Shown here: one piece after another, positions 17,632 through 27,075 of the stretch
Numbering within the stretch: position 1 is the first letter of the stretch
Layout of the letters: each line of letters starts with the position of its first letter
From: VRUE01 sp035712345
GTDB lineage: Bacteria > Actinomycetota > Thermoleophilia > Solirubrobacterales > 70-9
Reading direction: 5' to 3'
Assembly (NCBI GenBank): GCA_035712345.1
Contig: DASTAY010000048.1
Coordinates: 1-64,000 of the forward strand
Length of the DNA stretch: 64,000 nt
The notes under the pieces: generated by a model
Told to the model about the DNA's origin: nothing
Seen by the model: only the letters and a program-made list of their open reading frames with translations
Database searches by the model: none
Made by a program: the position numbers and the translations under genes

Positions 17632-18152
17632 GGCGCTTTCTCCTCCTCAGCCTCGCCCTGCTCGTCGTCCTGGTTCCCGGCGCGGCGGCGAAGATCGATC
17701 GCGACGGGGCGACCGAGTTCCAAGCCCACGTCTTCCCGGTTCAGGGCCCGCACTGGACGCGCGGCTACATCGGCGAATTCGGCGCCCCGCGCGAAGGCGG
17801 CGCCCGCGTCCACGAAGGCTTCGACATCGTCGCCCGCTGCGCCACGCCGCTCGCCGCCGCCGCGACCGGCCGCGTGCTGCGCACGGGCTATGACCCGGTC
17901 CTCTACGGCAACTACCTCTTGATCCACGGCCAGGGCGAGCAGCGCGGCTACTTCTACGCCCACATGATCGCCCCCGCCACCGTCCATCGCGGCGAGCGCG
18001 TCTGGGCCGGCGAGCACGTCGGTCGGGTCGGCAAGACCGGCAACGCCCGCAGCGTCGGCTGCCAGCTCCACTTCGAGATCCACGTCCACGGCCGCCCGAT
18101 CGACCCCCGCCCGATCCTCGAACGCTGGGAACACGACAAAGGAGGCCCCTAG
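17628..18152 (+). CDS. Secreted M23 family (LytM) metallopeptidase, probable CTG start
   Basis: The frame gives 174 residues from a CTG that overlaps the clpP stop (CTGA): a charged start, then the signal peptide RRFLLLSLALLVVLVPGAAA, then a LytM domain. Zinc ligands are present: HEGFD (His near 63, Asp near 67) and LHFEIH (near 147-152). No ATG, GTG or TTG lies at the right place for the signal peptide; the first GTG (17874) would remove the signal and the first zinc ligands, so it is not the real start. It should act in the cell envelope on peptidoglycan crosslinks or regulate other hydrolases. Confidence 0.85.
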   Translation: MRRFLLLSLALLVVLVPGAAAKIDRDGATEFQAHVFPVQGPHWTRGYIGEFGAPREGGARVHEGFDIVARCATPLAAAATGRVLRTGYDPVLYGNYLLIHGQGEQRGYFYAHMIAPATVHRGERVWAGEHVGRVGKTGNARSVGCQLHFEIHVHGRPIDPRPILERWEHDKGGP

Positions 18153-18514
18153 AGGCGCAGCCGATATTCGGTCGAGGGCTCGCTCTCGGCGCCAGTCGCG
18201 TCGTAGAGGCGACGGGCGGTCGCGTTGTCGGGGGCGGTGACCCATTCGAGCTGGGGGCGCCGCGCCCGCGGGCCGCCTCGGCGCTCGCCTCGATCAGGGC
18301 GCGGCCGACGCCCGCGCCGCGCTCGGCATGGACCACGTAGAGATCGTTCATCAGCACCGTCTCGGCCGCGATCAGAGAGTCGAAGTGCCAGTAGAGGCAG
18401 GCGTACCCGACCAGGGAATCGTCGCGCCAGGCGCCGAGCAGGAGGCCACCATGGCTCGGGGCGAGGAAGCGGGCGAAGACGGCTCGATGGGAGGCCGGCG
18501 GACCCCGCGTCCAC
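18149..18514 (-). pseudogene. Frameshifted GNAT N-acetyltransferase
   Basis: The middle of a GNAT domain (AVFARFLAPSHGGLLLGAW, then VGYACLYWHFDS, then LYVVHAERGAGVGRALIEA) is read in one minus-strand frame and its end (LEWVTAPDNATARRLYDATG and the terminal strand EYRLRL) in another. The switch falls at a run of five G at 18253-18257; one extra base there would rejoin the two halves. The N-terminal strand of the fold is not found in any one frame upstream, so this may be real decay rather than only a base-call error. The stop overlaps the end of the M23 gene. Confidence 0.75.
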
Positions 18515-18609
18515 GGTAGCGCGCCGCTCGCAAGGCTTCGCCCGCGGGAAGGGACCGCCGCCCGTCCGCAGTAAACGACGGCAGCGACAGGCCGGGTTGC
18601 GCCCCCCTC

Positions 18610-18660
18610 TAAGCTTTTTGGACGCGACGCCGGTAGGCGACTACCGACCCCGCAAGGAGG
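18610..18660 (+). promoter_or_regulatory. clpX promoter and leader with GNRA hairpin and Shine-Dalgarno
   Basis: TAAGCT at 18610-18615 is a probable -10 box. The leader then contains a perfect 6-bp hairpin CGGTAG-GCGA-CTACCG (18631-18646) capped by a GNRA tetraloop, and AAGGAGG (18654-18660) placed 11 bases before the TTG start. This contrasts with the leaderless genes around it. Confidence 0.5.
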
Positions 18661-18671
18661 GATCTCCCGCA

Positions 18672-19967
<1,296 letters not shown>

Positions 19968-19970
19968 GCA

Positions 19971-20007
19971 TGGCGCGTTAGTCGCACATATTGCGACCAA
20001 CGCGCCA
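19971..20007. repeat. 37-bp palindrome upstream of valS, copy 1 of a shared operator-like element
   Basis: 15-bp arms GGCGCGTTAGTCGCA and TGCGACCAACGCGCC (one mismatched pair) flank a 5-base centre. It ends two to three bases before the valS -10 box. The reverse complement of this element matches the one before obg (34254-34292) at all but one position. It covers the -35 region, where a repressor or activator would bind. Confidence 0.8.
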
Positions 20008-20008
20008 C

Positions 20009-20014
20009 TAGACT
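20009..20014 (+). promoter_or_regulatory. -10 box of valS
   Basis: TAGACT, then 9 bases, then the ATG at 20024; it abuts the palindrome. Confidence 0.6.
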
Positions 20015-20023
20015 CGGCGGCCC

Positions 20024-22579
20024 ATGGCCGACGAGCGCTTGAAAGCCCTCGAGGAGAAGACCCGATACGAATCGGGGGAGGTCGAGGCGCGGGTCTTCGC
20101 CGAGTGGATGAAGGGGGGGTATTTCCATCCGAAGGCGGAGGGAGATCCGGCTGACAACTTCTCGGTTGCGATCCCGCCGCCGAACGTGACCGGTGCGCTG
20201 CACATGGGTCACGCGCTGAACGGCTCGATGCAGGACGCGCTGGTGCGGATGAACCGGATGCGCGGCCGCAACGCGCTGTGGACGCTCGGCACCGACCATG
20301 CCGGCATCGCCACCCAGGCGGTGGTCGAGAAGATGCTGGCCAAGGAGGGAACCTCGCGCCAGGAGCTCGGCCGCGAGGCGTTCGTCGAGCGCGTCTGGGC
20401 CTGGAAAGAGGAGTACGGCTCGCGCATCGTCGAGCAGTACAAGCGGCTCGGCGCCTCGCTCGACTACGAGAACGAGCGCTTCACCCTCGACCAGGGCTAC
20501 GTCAGGGCCGTCTACCGGGTCTTCAAGCAGCTCTACGACAAGGGCTACATCTACCGCGACAACTACATGGTCAACTGGGACCCCGGCTCGCAATCGGCGA
20601 TCTCCGACCTCGAGGTCGAGAACCGCGAGGTCGAGGACACGCTCTACTCGATCGACTATCCGGTCGAGGGCTCCGACCGGGTGCTCACCGTCGCCACCGT
20701 GCGCCCGGAGACGATGCTCGCCGACACCGCGGTGGCGGTCAATCCGGACGACGAGCGCTATGCCGGCCTGATCGGCGAGCACTGCATCCTGCCGCTGGTC
20801 GGCAGGCGCATCCCTGTGATCGCCGATGCGCACGTCGACCCGGAGTTCGGCACCGGGGCGCTGAAGATCACCCCGGGGCACGACCCCAACGACTTCGAGA
20901 TCGGACGCAGGCACGGCCTGGAGGAGATCGGCGTGATCGCGCCCGACGGGAGGATGAGCGAGGCGGCGGGGGAGTTCGCCGGCCTCGCTGCGGCCGAGGC
21001 CCAGGAGGCCGTCGTCGCGGCGCTGCGCGAGCAGGGGCGGCTGCGCGCGGAGGAGCCCTACGTCCACTCGGTCCCCTTCTCGGAGCGTTCGGGCGCCCGC
21101 ATCGAGCCGCTGATCTCGCTGCAGTGGTTCTGCCGCATGGACGAGCTGGCGGCGCCCGCGATCGAGGTGGTCGAGCGCGACGAGGTGCGGATCACGCCGC
21201 CGCGCTGGAAGCGCGTCTACCTCGACTGGATGCGCGAGATCAGGCCCTGGTGCGTATCGCGCCAGCTCTGGTGGGGGCACCGGATCCCGGTCTGGTACTG
21301 CGACCCGTGCGAGGAGACCTACGTCGCCGAGCAGGCCCCGGAGCGCTGCGGCGCCTGCGGCGGGGAGCTGCGCCAGGAGGAGGACGTGCTCGACCCCTGG
21401 TTCAGCTCGGCGCTGTGGCCCTTCGCCACGCTCGGCTGGCCCGAGCAAACGCCCGAGCTGCGCGCCTTCTACCCGACCAGCTTCCTCACCACCGCGCGCG
21501 AGATCCTCTTCCTCTGGGTCGCGCGGATGATCATGACCGGGCTCGAGTTCGCCGGTGACGTGCCCTTCCGCGACGTCTACGTGCACTCGGTGATCCAAGC
21601 CCGCGACGGAAGGCGGATGTCGAAGAGCCTCGGCACCGGCGTCGACCCGCTCGAGGAAATCGACGCGCACGGCGCCGATGCGCTGCGCTTCGGCCTGCTG
21701 GCGATGTCCTCGACCCAGGACGTGCGCTTCTCCGACGCCAAGGTCCAACAGGGCGCCGACCTCGCCAACAAGCTCTGGAATGCGAGCCGCCTGATCCTCC
21801 TCAACGTCGCCGACGTGGAGGCGGCGCCACGGCCGCGAACGGTCGAGGACCGCTGGCTGCTCTCGCGCCTGGAGGCGACGATCGCCTCGGTCACCGCGAG
21901 GCTCGAGGAATACGACTTCGCCCACGCCGCCGCCGAGGCCTACGCGTTCTTCTGGTCCGAGCTCTGCGACTGGTACCTGGAGATCGTCAAGCCGCGGCTG
22001 TACGAGAGCGAGGAGGAGGTCTCGGCGACGTTGCTCTGGGCGCTGGAGCGGGTGCTGGCGCTGCTGCACCCGCTGATGCCCTTCGTGAGCGAGGAGATCT
22101 GGTCCTACCACCCCTCGCGTCGCGGTCACCTGGTCGTGCACCCCTTCCCCGAGGTCGAGGAGTCGCTGCGCGACCCCGCGGCCGAGGAGGAGGTCCGCGC
22201 CGGGATCGAGCTGACCCGCCGCCTGCGCGCCTGGCGCGACCTGGTCGAGGCGCCGGCGGCGACGGTCCTGCCCGCCCGGGCGGAGGGAGTCGAGCCTCGG
22301 GAGTTCGTCGGCCGCCTCGCCCGCTTCGAGTTCGAGGCCGATGGCGGCGACCCCGTCGCGAGCGTCGGCCCGGTCAAGGTCCTCGCCTCCGCCGAGATCG
22401 ACGCCGAGGCCGTCGCCGCCAGGCTCGAGGCGCGCCGTGGTGAGCTGCGCTCGGAGGTGAAGCGGGCGGAGGGCAAACTGGGCAACGAGAAGTTCGTCGC
22501 CAGGGCCCCCGCCGAGGTGGTCGAGGAGGAGCGCCGGAAGCTCGAGCGCTACCGCATGGAACTGGCAGAGCTTGCGTGA
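20024..22579 (+). CDS. valS: Valyl-tRNA synthetase
   Basis: 851 residues, class I. The HIGH motif appears as HMGH (near 59-62, in PPPNVTGALHMGH), the KMSKS loop as RRMSKS (near 530). The editing domain lies between (TVRPETMLADTAVAV, GTGALKITPGHD), a pair of CxxC zinc-ribbon motifs (YCDPC, CGAC) is present, and the C-terminal coiled-coil arm (about 785-850) contacts tRNA. It charges tRNA-Val and hydrolyses mischarged Thr. The next gene, folC, starts inside its last codons. Confidence 0.98.
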   Translation: MADERLKALEEKTRYESGEVEARVFAEWMKGGYFHPKAEGDPADNFSVAIPPPNVTGALHMGHALNGSMQDALVRMNRMRGRNALWTLGTDHAGIATQAVVEKMLAKEGTSRQELGREAFVERVWAWKEEYGSRIVEQYKRLGASLDYENERFTLDQGYVRAVYRVFKQLYDKGYIYRDNYMVNWDPGSQSAISDLEVENREVEDTLYSIDYPVEGSDRVLTVATVRPETMLADTAVAVNPDDERYAGLIGEHCILPLVGRRIPVIADAHVDPEFGTGALKITPGHDPNDFEIGRRHGLEEIGVIAPDGRMSEAAGEFAGLAAAEAQEAVVAALREQGRLRAEEPYVHSVPFSERSGARIEPLISLQWFCRMDELAAPAIEVVERDEVRITPPRWKRVYLDWMREIRPWCVSRQLWWGHRIPVWYCDPCEETYVAEQAPERCGACGGELRQEEDVLDPWFSSALWPFATLGWPEQTPELRAFYPTSFLTTAREILFLWVARMIMTGLEFAGDVPFRDVYVHSVIQARDGRRMSKSLGTGVDPLEEIDAHGADALRFGLLAMSSTQDVRFSDAKVQQGADLANKLWNASRLILLNVADVEAAPRPRTVEDRWLLSRLEATIASVTARLEEYDFAHAAAEAYAFFWSELCDWYLEIVKPRLYESEEEVSATLLWALERVLALLHPLMPFVSEEIWSYHPSRRGHLVVHPFPEVEESLRDPAAEEEVRAGIELTRRLRAWRDLVEAPAATVLPARAEGVEPREFVGRLARFEFEADGGDPVASVGPVKVLASAEIDAEAVAARLEARRGELRSEVKRAEGKLGNEKFVARAPAEVVEEERRKLERYRMELAELA

Positions 22580-23894
22580 TCGCCTGGACGGCGCGGACGC
22601 GAAGCGGAGCAACCGTCGACTGACCTTGGACCCCGAGGCCTACCTCGACTCGCTCGAGCCGATCGGCTGGAAGCTGGGCCTGGAGCGGATGCGCACGCTG
22701 AGCACCCTGCTCGGGCTGCCCCAGCACCGCTTCGCCTCGATCCACGTCGTCGGCACCAACGGCAAGTCCTCGGTGACGCGGATGATCGCCGCCCTGCTCG
22801 AGGCGCACGGCGTGCCCGCCGGCGCCTGCGTCTCGCCGCACACGACGCGCTGGTCCGAACGGGTGCTGGTGCACGGGCGGGAGATCGCCGCCGCCGAGTT
22901 CGCCGCCGCGGTCGAGCGCACCGCCGTCGCCGCGCAGACCGTCAACGAGACCCTGGAGGAGGGCGAGGCGGTGACCCAGTTCGAGCTGGCGACGGCCGCC
23001 GCCTTCGTCGCCCTCGCCAACGCCCGCGTCGAGGCGGCGGCGGTCGAGGCGGGGCTGGGGGGGAGGCTGGATGCGACCAACACCATCCCGTCCAAGGTCA
23101 CCGTGCTCACCTCGGTCGGCCTCGACCACACCGAGTGGCTGGGCGAGACCGAGGAGGAGATCGCAACCGAGAAGCTGGCCGTGCTGCGAGACCAGACGAC
23201 GCTCGTGCTGGGCCGCGTGAGACCGCCCGTGGCCGCTTTGGCCCGGCGCGTCGCGGAGGAGCGCGGCGCCGGGCTGATCGTCGCCCCCGAGGATCCGGGC
23301 GCGGAGATCGCGCTGCACGTGCGAGGCCCCTTCCAGCGTCGCAACTTCGCCCTCGCCCGGACCGCGGCCGAGGCCTTCCTCGGCGAGCTCGACCCCGGTC
23401 GGGTCGCCGGGGTCGCCGCCGCGATCGAGATCCCCGGTCGCCTCGAGCGGGTCGCCTCGGACCCGCCGACCTTCCTCGACGCCGCCCACAACCCCGACGG
23501 CGCCCGTGCCCTCGCCGAAGCCCTGCCCGAGGTGGCCGCCGGCCGCCCCGTGATCGCCGTCCTCGCGATCCTCGCCGACAAGGACGCCGACGCGATGGTC
23601 GCCGCACTGGCGCCGGCCGTGAAACACGCCATCTGCACCCAGCTCCCCGCCCCCGATGAGCCTGAGACGCCCAGATCGAAGGCGTCTCAGTCCCGCCGGC
23701 GGTCGCTCGGGGCGGCGGAGCTGAGCCGGATCTGCGGGCAGGCGGGGGTGGAGGCCGAGGCGGAGGCGGACTTCGGGACGGCGATGGCGCGTGGGCGGGA
23801 GCTGGCGCGCCAGGCCGGCGGCGTCCTGCTGGTCGCCGGCTCGCACTACGCGCTGGGGCCGGCCAGGGCGGCGCTAGGATTGGACGCCGGATGA
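22572..23894 (+). CDS. folC: Dihydrofolate synthase / folylpolyglutamate synthase
   Basis: 440 residues from a TTG overlapping the valS stop. The Mur-ligase-like ATP-binding loop is VVGTNGKSSV (near 60), followed by the conserved SPH (ACVSPHTTRW), the Mg-site segment GLGGRLDATN, and the hinge and C-terminal domain (FLDAAHNPDGA). It adds glutamate to folates. A palindrome-encoded stretch (DEPETPRSKASQSRRR, residues about 360-377) sits inside the C-terminal domain and has no counterpart that I know in the family. Confidence 0.95.
   Translation: MRDRLDGADAKRSNRRLTLDPEAYLDSLEPIGWKLGLERMRTLSTLLGLPQHRFASIHVVGTNGKSSVTRMIAALLEAHGVPAGACVSPHTTRWSERVLVHGREIAAAEFAAAVERTAVAAQTVNETLEEGEAVTQFELATAAAFVALANARVEAAAVEAGLGGRLDATNTIPSKVTVLTSVGLDHTEWLGETEEEIATEKLAVLRDQTTLVLGRVRPPVAALARRVAEERGAGLIVAPEDPGAEIALHVRGPFQRRNFALARTAAEAFLGELDPGRVAGVAAAIEIPGRLERVASDPPTFLDAAHNPDGARALAEALPEVAAGRPVIAVLAILADKDADAMVAALAPAVKHAICTQLPAPDEPETPRSKASQSRRRSLGAAELSRICGQAGVEAEAEADFGTAMARGRELARQAGGVLLVAGSHYALGPARAALGLDAG
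23662..23690. repeat. Perfect palindrome inside folC
   Basis: Arms CTGAGACGCC and GGCGTCTCAG are perfectly complementary around 9 bases. It is read through in frame. I see one copy only. Confidence 0.6.
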
Positions 23895-24013
23895 GCTCGA
23901 AGAGCGCCGGAACCGAACTGCTTTCGATGATGGCCCTGGTGGCCGCCGTCGTCGCCGCGGTGATCCTGGTCTTCTTCGGCCTCGGCTACCTCTTCGGCAG
24001 CCTCTTTCTCTAG
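23891..24013 (+). CDS. 40-residue single-pass membrane peptide
   Basis: The ATG overlaps the folC stop (ATGA), the commonest coupling in this window. After 14 polar residues, one hydrophobic helix (LLSMMALVAAVVAAVILVFF) runs nearly to the end, with GLGYLFGSLFL closing the peptide. No family is recognised. Translation is likely given the overlap and composition. Confidence 0.65.
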   Translation: MSSKSAGTELLSMMALVAAVVAAVILVFFGLGYLFGSLFL

Positions 24014-24053
24014 ATGCGCTTCGGCGACAGGGTTCGCGGGAGGGGCGGCGAAG

Positions 24054-24084
24054 TAGACTCACCGCGCTCCCCGCAGGGGCGGTG
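24054..24084 (+). promoter_or_regulatory. -10 box and leader hairpin before the zinc-ribbon gene
   Basis: TAGACT (24054-24059) is followed by a GC hairpin, CACCG...CCCC-GCA-GGGG...CGGTG (24060-24084), and the ATG comes 38 bases after the box. Unlike most TAGACT promoters here this leaves a structured leader of about 30 bases. Confidence 0.5.
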
Positions 24085-24097
24085 AGCAAGAAAAGCC

Positions 24098-24739
24098 ATG
24101 GCTATCGCGACCTTCGGCATCGGCAACAGCGGCCTCAACCTGGTCGTCAACCTGCTCATCCTGATGCTGGTCGTCGTCTGGTTGGCGCTGATCGTCTTCA
24201 CCTACCTCGACGCCAGGCGCCGGATCAAGGACCCGTTCCTGATCGGCTGCGCGACCCTCGCCTCGTTCATCCCCTACCTCGGGACCGCGGTTTACGCGAT
24301 CGTGCGGCCGCCGGAGTTCCTCGAGGACGCCCACGAACGGGAGCTCGAGATCAAGGCGGCCGAGCTGCGCGTGCGCCAGCTGACAGAGCACGCCTGTCCG
24401 GACTGCGGCTTCCCCGCCGAGCACGATTACCTGCGCTGCCCGGAGTGCCAGCGCCGCCTCAAGCACCCCTGTCCTAGTTGCGCGAAGCCGGTCGCCCCCG
24501 AGTGGGCGCTCTGCCCGTATTGCGAGACGGCGCTTGCCCCGCGCGAGCGACCCCGCCGCAAAGCGCGACCGCAAGCGCGCAAGGCGCCGCGCGAGGAGCG
24601 CAAGGCGCCGCCGCCGCGCAAAAAAGCCCCGCCCGCCGCCGAGAAGGAAGGGCGCGAGGCCCCGAAAGACACTTCCCCACCCAAACCACAGCAAAGGAGC
24701 CCCAGCCGTGAGCCGGACCCTGATCCTCGTCAAGCCTGA
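24098..24739 (+). CDS. Membrane protein with double zinc ribbon
   Basis: 213 residues. Two hydrophobic helices (about 12-35 and 48-68) are followed by a helix and a double zinc ribbon: CPDC...CPEC, then CPSC...CPYC (about 100-145). The last 65 residues are a Lys/Arg/Pro/Ala-rich disordered tail. The function is unknown; such membrane zinc-ribbon proteins are usually predicted to take part in protein-protein contacts. Its 3' end overlaps ndk by 32 bases. Confidence 0.82.
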   Translation: MAIATFGIGNSGLNLVVNLLILMLVVVWLALIVFTYLDARRRIKDPFLIGCATLASFIPYLGTAVYAIVRPPEFLEDAHERELEIKAAELRVRQLTEHACPDCGFPAEHDYLRCPECQRRLKHPCPSCAKPVAPEWALCPYCETALAPRERPRRKARPQARKAPREERKAPPPRKKAPPAAEKEGREAPKDTSPPKPQQRSPSREPDPDPRQA

Positions 24740-25115
24740 CGCCTTCGAGCGCGCCCTGAGCGGCGAGGTGATCGCACGGTTCGAGCGCAAGGGCCTGCGG
24801 ATCGCGGCGCTGAAGACGATGGTCGCGTCCGAGGCGATCGCCAACGAGCACTACGCCGAGCACAGCGAGAAGCCCTTCTTCGGCGAGCTGGTCGAGTTCA
24901 TCACCGGCGGCACGCTGGTGGCGATGGTGCTCGAGGGGACCGAAGCGGTCGCCGCGGCGCGCCAGCTGATCGGCGCGACCAACCCGGTCGAGGCCGCGCC
25001 CGGCTCGATCCGCGGCGACTTCGCGCTTGAGGTCACCTTCAACATGGTCCACGGCTCGGATTCCGACGAGTCGGCGGAGAGGGAGATCTCGATCTGGTTT
25101 CCGGAGCTCAGCTAG
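24708..25115 (+). CDS. ndk: Nucleoside diphosphate kinase
   Basis: 135 residues from GTG, supported by AAAGGAG just upstream and by the family N-terminus (TLILVKPDAFER). The phosphorylated His is in NMVHGSDS (near 115). It balances NTP pools by phosphate transfer. The ATG-less start inside the previous gene implies translational coupling. Confidence 0.97.
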   Translation: MSRTLILVKPDAFERALSGEVIARFERKGLRIAALKTMVASEAIANEHYAEHSEKPFFGELVEFITGGTLVAMVLEGTEAVAAARQLIGATNPVEAAPGSIRGDFALEVTFNMVHGSDSDESAEREISIWFPELS

Positions 25116-25145
25116 AGCTCCTTCCGCGGGACGTGGCCGTGGCGG

Positions 25146-25235
25146 GCCGGCGGGTCCTGTCACGGTTTTGGTGCCACCACCCTGCGGTCGCTAAAGCGTC
25201 CTCGGGTGGTCCCCCAGACCGTGCCACCCGCCGGC
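25146..25235. repeat. Palindromic repeat family D, copy 1 (90 bp)
   Basis: Outer arms GCCGGCGGGT and ACCCGCCGGC. Its 22-base centre (25182-25203) is the exact reverse complement of the centre of the copy inside maf (25469-25490). It fills the ndk-maf gap. Confidence 0.75.
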
Positions 25236-25252
25236 AGCTACGTGAACAGCCC

Positions 25253-25933
25253 ATGACAACTGCCCCAAGGGTCATTCTGGCCTCCGGATCTCCTCAGCGC
25301 AGCGAGATCCTCCGCAAGCTGGGTGTGGAGTTCGAGATCGTGGTCCCTGGAGTGGAGGAGCTTACGGGCGGGGATCCTGAATTCGAGGTCGTCGAGAACG
25401 CCCGGAGGAAGACCCGTGCGATCGTCGACGCCTCTCGCGCGGGTGGCGCCGTAGGGGGGCCCACCCCCGAGGACGCTTTAGCGACCGCAGGGGGTGGGGG
25501 GTCCCCTGCGGCGACAGGACCCGCGCGCCAGGCGCACGGACCAGCGCGAGTGGTGCTCGCATGCGATACGGATGTTGTCCTTGACGGGAAAGCTCTCGGC
25601 AAGCCGGCTGACGAGCGGGACGCGCGGGAATACCTCGATCGCATGTCCGGACGGGCTCATGTCGTGATGAGCGGGCTGGTCGTCCTGGTCGGCGGCGAGG
25701 AGCGCTCGGGGCTGGAGAAGACGACCGTGGTCTTCAAGGAGCTGAGCGACGCCGAGAAGGAGCGTTACGTGCGTTTCGGGGAGTGGCGGGGCAGGTCGGG
25801 CGGCTACGCGATCCAGACGCTGGGCTCCACCCTGGTCGAGCGGATCGAGGGGAGCGTCTCGAACGTGGTCGGCCTGCCGATCGGCCTGCTTGCCGACCTG
25901 ACACCGGAATTGCTGAGCGATCGCTCTCCCTGA
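25253..25933 (+). CDS. maf: Maf-family nucleotide pyrophosphatase with a repeat-encoded insertion
   Basis: 226 residues. The family start ILASGSPQRSEILRKLG, the active-site segment LACDTDVVLDGKALGKPAD and the later GYAIQTLGSTLVERIEGS segment are all there. The enzyme hydrolyses non-canonical or methylated nucleoside triphosphates and is linked to septum control. Residues about 62-92 (GGAVGGPTPEDALATAGGGG and what follows) are encoded by a 90-bp palindromic repeat exactly 30 codons long, which explains why the protein is longer than the usual 190-200 residues. The insertion lies before the strand that carries the catalytic Asp, likely in a loop. Confidence 0.93.
   Translation: MTTAPRVILASGSPQRSEILRKLGVEFEIVVPGVEELTGGDPEFEVVENARRKTRAIVDASRAGGAVGGPTPEDALATAGGGGSPAATGPARQAHGPARVVLACDTDVVLDGKALGKPADERDAREYLDRMSGRAHVVMSGLVVLVGGEERSGLEKTTVVFKELSDAEKERYVRFGEWRGRSGGYAIQTLGSTLVERIEGSVSNVVGLPIGLLADLTPELLSDRSP
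25437..25526. repeat. Palindromic repeat family D, copy 2 (90 bp, in frame inside maf)
   Basis: Outer arms GCGCGGGT and ACCCGCGC; the 22-base centre (25469-25490) is shared with copy 1 in inverted orientation, and the GACAGGACCCGC end is shared with copies 1 and 3. Confidence 0.8.
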
Positions 25934-25987
25934 GCCGGATTTGACCATCTGGGATGATTGCGCCGTCATTTCCTCCAAATTGCACAT

Positions 25988-27037
25988 ATGGGCATATTCA
26001 GCTACCTGACCGGGCTCGGCGGCCGCGACATGGCCGTCGACCTCGGCACCGCCAACACGCTGGTTTATGTTCGCGGCCGCGGCATCGTCCTCTCCGAGCC
26101 CTCGGTCGTCGCGATCGATTCGCGCACCGGCCAGGTGCACGCGGTCGGCGTCGAAGCGAAGCGGATGCTCGGGCGCACCCCCGGCACGATCACCGCGATC
26201 CGGCCGCTCAAGGACGGGGTGATCGCCGACTTCGACGTGACCGAACAGATGCTGCGTCACTTCATCAAACAGGTGCACTCCAACCGCTTCGCCCACCCGC
26301 GCGTCGTCGTCTGCGTGCCCTCCGGCGTCACCGGGGTCGAGAAGCGTGCGGTCGAGGAGGCCTGCCTCTCGGCCGGGGCCCGCAAGGCCTACCTGATCGA
26401 GGAGCCGATGGCCGCGGCGATCGGTGCCGGCCTGCCGGTGGCCGAGCCGACCGGCTCGCTGATCGTCGACGTCGGCGGCGGCACGACCGAGGTCGCCGTG
26501 ATCTCCCTCGGCGGGATAGTCGTCTCGCAGTCGATCCGCGTCGGCGGCGACGAGCTCGACGAGGCGATCGTCCACCACTGCAAACAGCACTACAAACTGG
26601 CGATCGGCACGCAGACCGCGGAGGAGGTCAAGCTCGAGGCCGGCTCGGCATCGCCACTGGCGGAGGAGGTCGAGGTCGAGATCCGCGGCCGCGACCTCGT
26701 CTCCGGGCTGCCGAAGACGATCACGCTCGGCTCGGCCGAGGTTCGCGAGGCCCTGGACGAGCCGATCAGCCATGTGATCGACGCCGTCAAGGACACCCTC
26801 GACCGCACCCCGCCCGAGCTCGCGGGCGACATCATGGACCGGGGCATTACCCTTGCCGGTGGAGGTGCGCTTCTGCAAGGACTCGAACAGCGTCTCCGCG
26901 ACGAATGCCAGATGCCCTGTCAGCTGGCAGAGTCGCCTTTGACGTGCGTGGCCGTCGGCTCCGGCATCTCGCTGGAGGAGTTCGAGACGATCCACCGTGC
27001 CAGCAAGATGAGCTCGGGAACGCCCCGCGTTGCTTAG
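25988..27037 (+). CDS. mreB: Rod shape-determining actin homologue MreB
   Basis: 349 residues from the ATG giving MGIFSYLTG; an upstream TTG at 25958 is possible but adds ten atypical residues. Actin-fold motifs: phosphate-1 AVDLGTANTLVYV, phosphate-2 LIVDVGGGTTEVAVI, connect-2 and adenosine site LAGGGALLQGLE. It forms filaments that guide lateral wall synthesis. It heads mreB-mreC-mreD-mrdA-rodA. A TTGACC at 25941-25946 may be a -35 element. Confidence 0.98.
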   Translation: MGIFSYLTGLGGRDMAVDLGTANTLVYVRGRGIVLSEPSVVAIDSRTGQVHAVGVEAKRMLGRTPGTITAIRPLKDGVIADFDVTEQMLRHFIKQVHSNRFAHPRVVVCVPSGVTGVEKRAVEEACLSAGARKAYLIEEPMAAAIGAGLPVAEPTGSLIVDVGGGTTEVAVISLGGIVVSQSIRVGGDELDEAIVHHCKQHYKLAIGTQTAEEVKLEAGSASPLAEEVEVEIRGRDLVSGLPKTITLGSAEVREALDEPISHVIDAVKDTLDRTPPELAGDIMDRGITLAGGGALLQGLEQRLRDECQMPCQLAESPLTCVAVGSGISLEEFETIHRASKMSSGTPRVA

Positions 27038-27063
27038 CTCCTACTCATATAAAGCGCAAGACT

Positions 27064-27069
27064 TAGGCT
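27064..27069 (+). promoter_or_regulatory. -10 box of mreC
   Basis: TAGGCT, 6 bases, then the GTG at 27076: a separate leaderless start within the shape operon. Confidence 0.45.
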
Positions 27070-27075
27070 TTCCTC

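Noticed and set aside
18225..18671. Longer N-terminus for ClpX
   Set aside because: The extension is Arg-rich shadow sequence over the GNAT remnant; the TTG at 18672 has AAGGAGG and the expected ClpX start.
19968..20023. T-box or other tRNA-sensing leader before valS
   Set aside because: The gap is 56 bases, nearly all palindrome and -10 box; there is no T-box sequence or specifier stem. The 20-base leuS gap is also too short.
25146..25526. CRISPR-like direct repeats around maf
   Set aside because: The repeats are inverted palindromes of 90 bp, only two copies locally, one within a gene, with no regular spacers and no cas genes.
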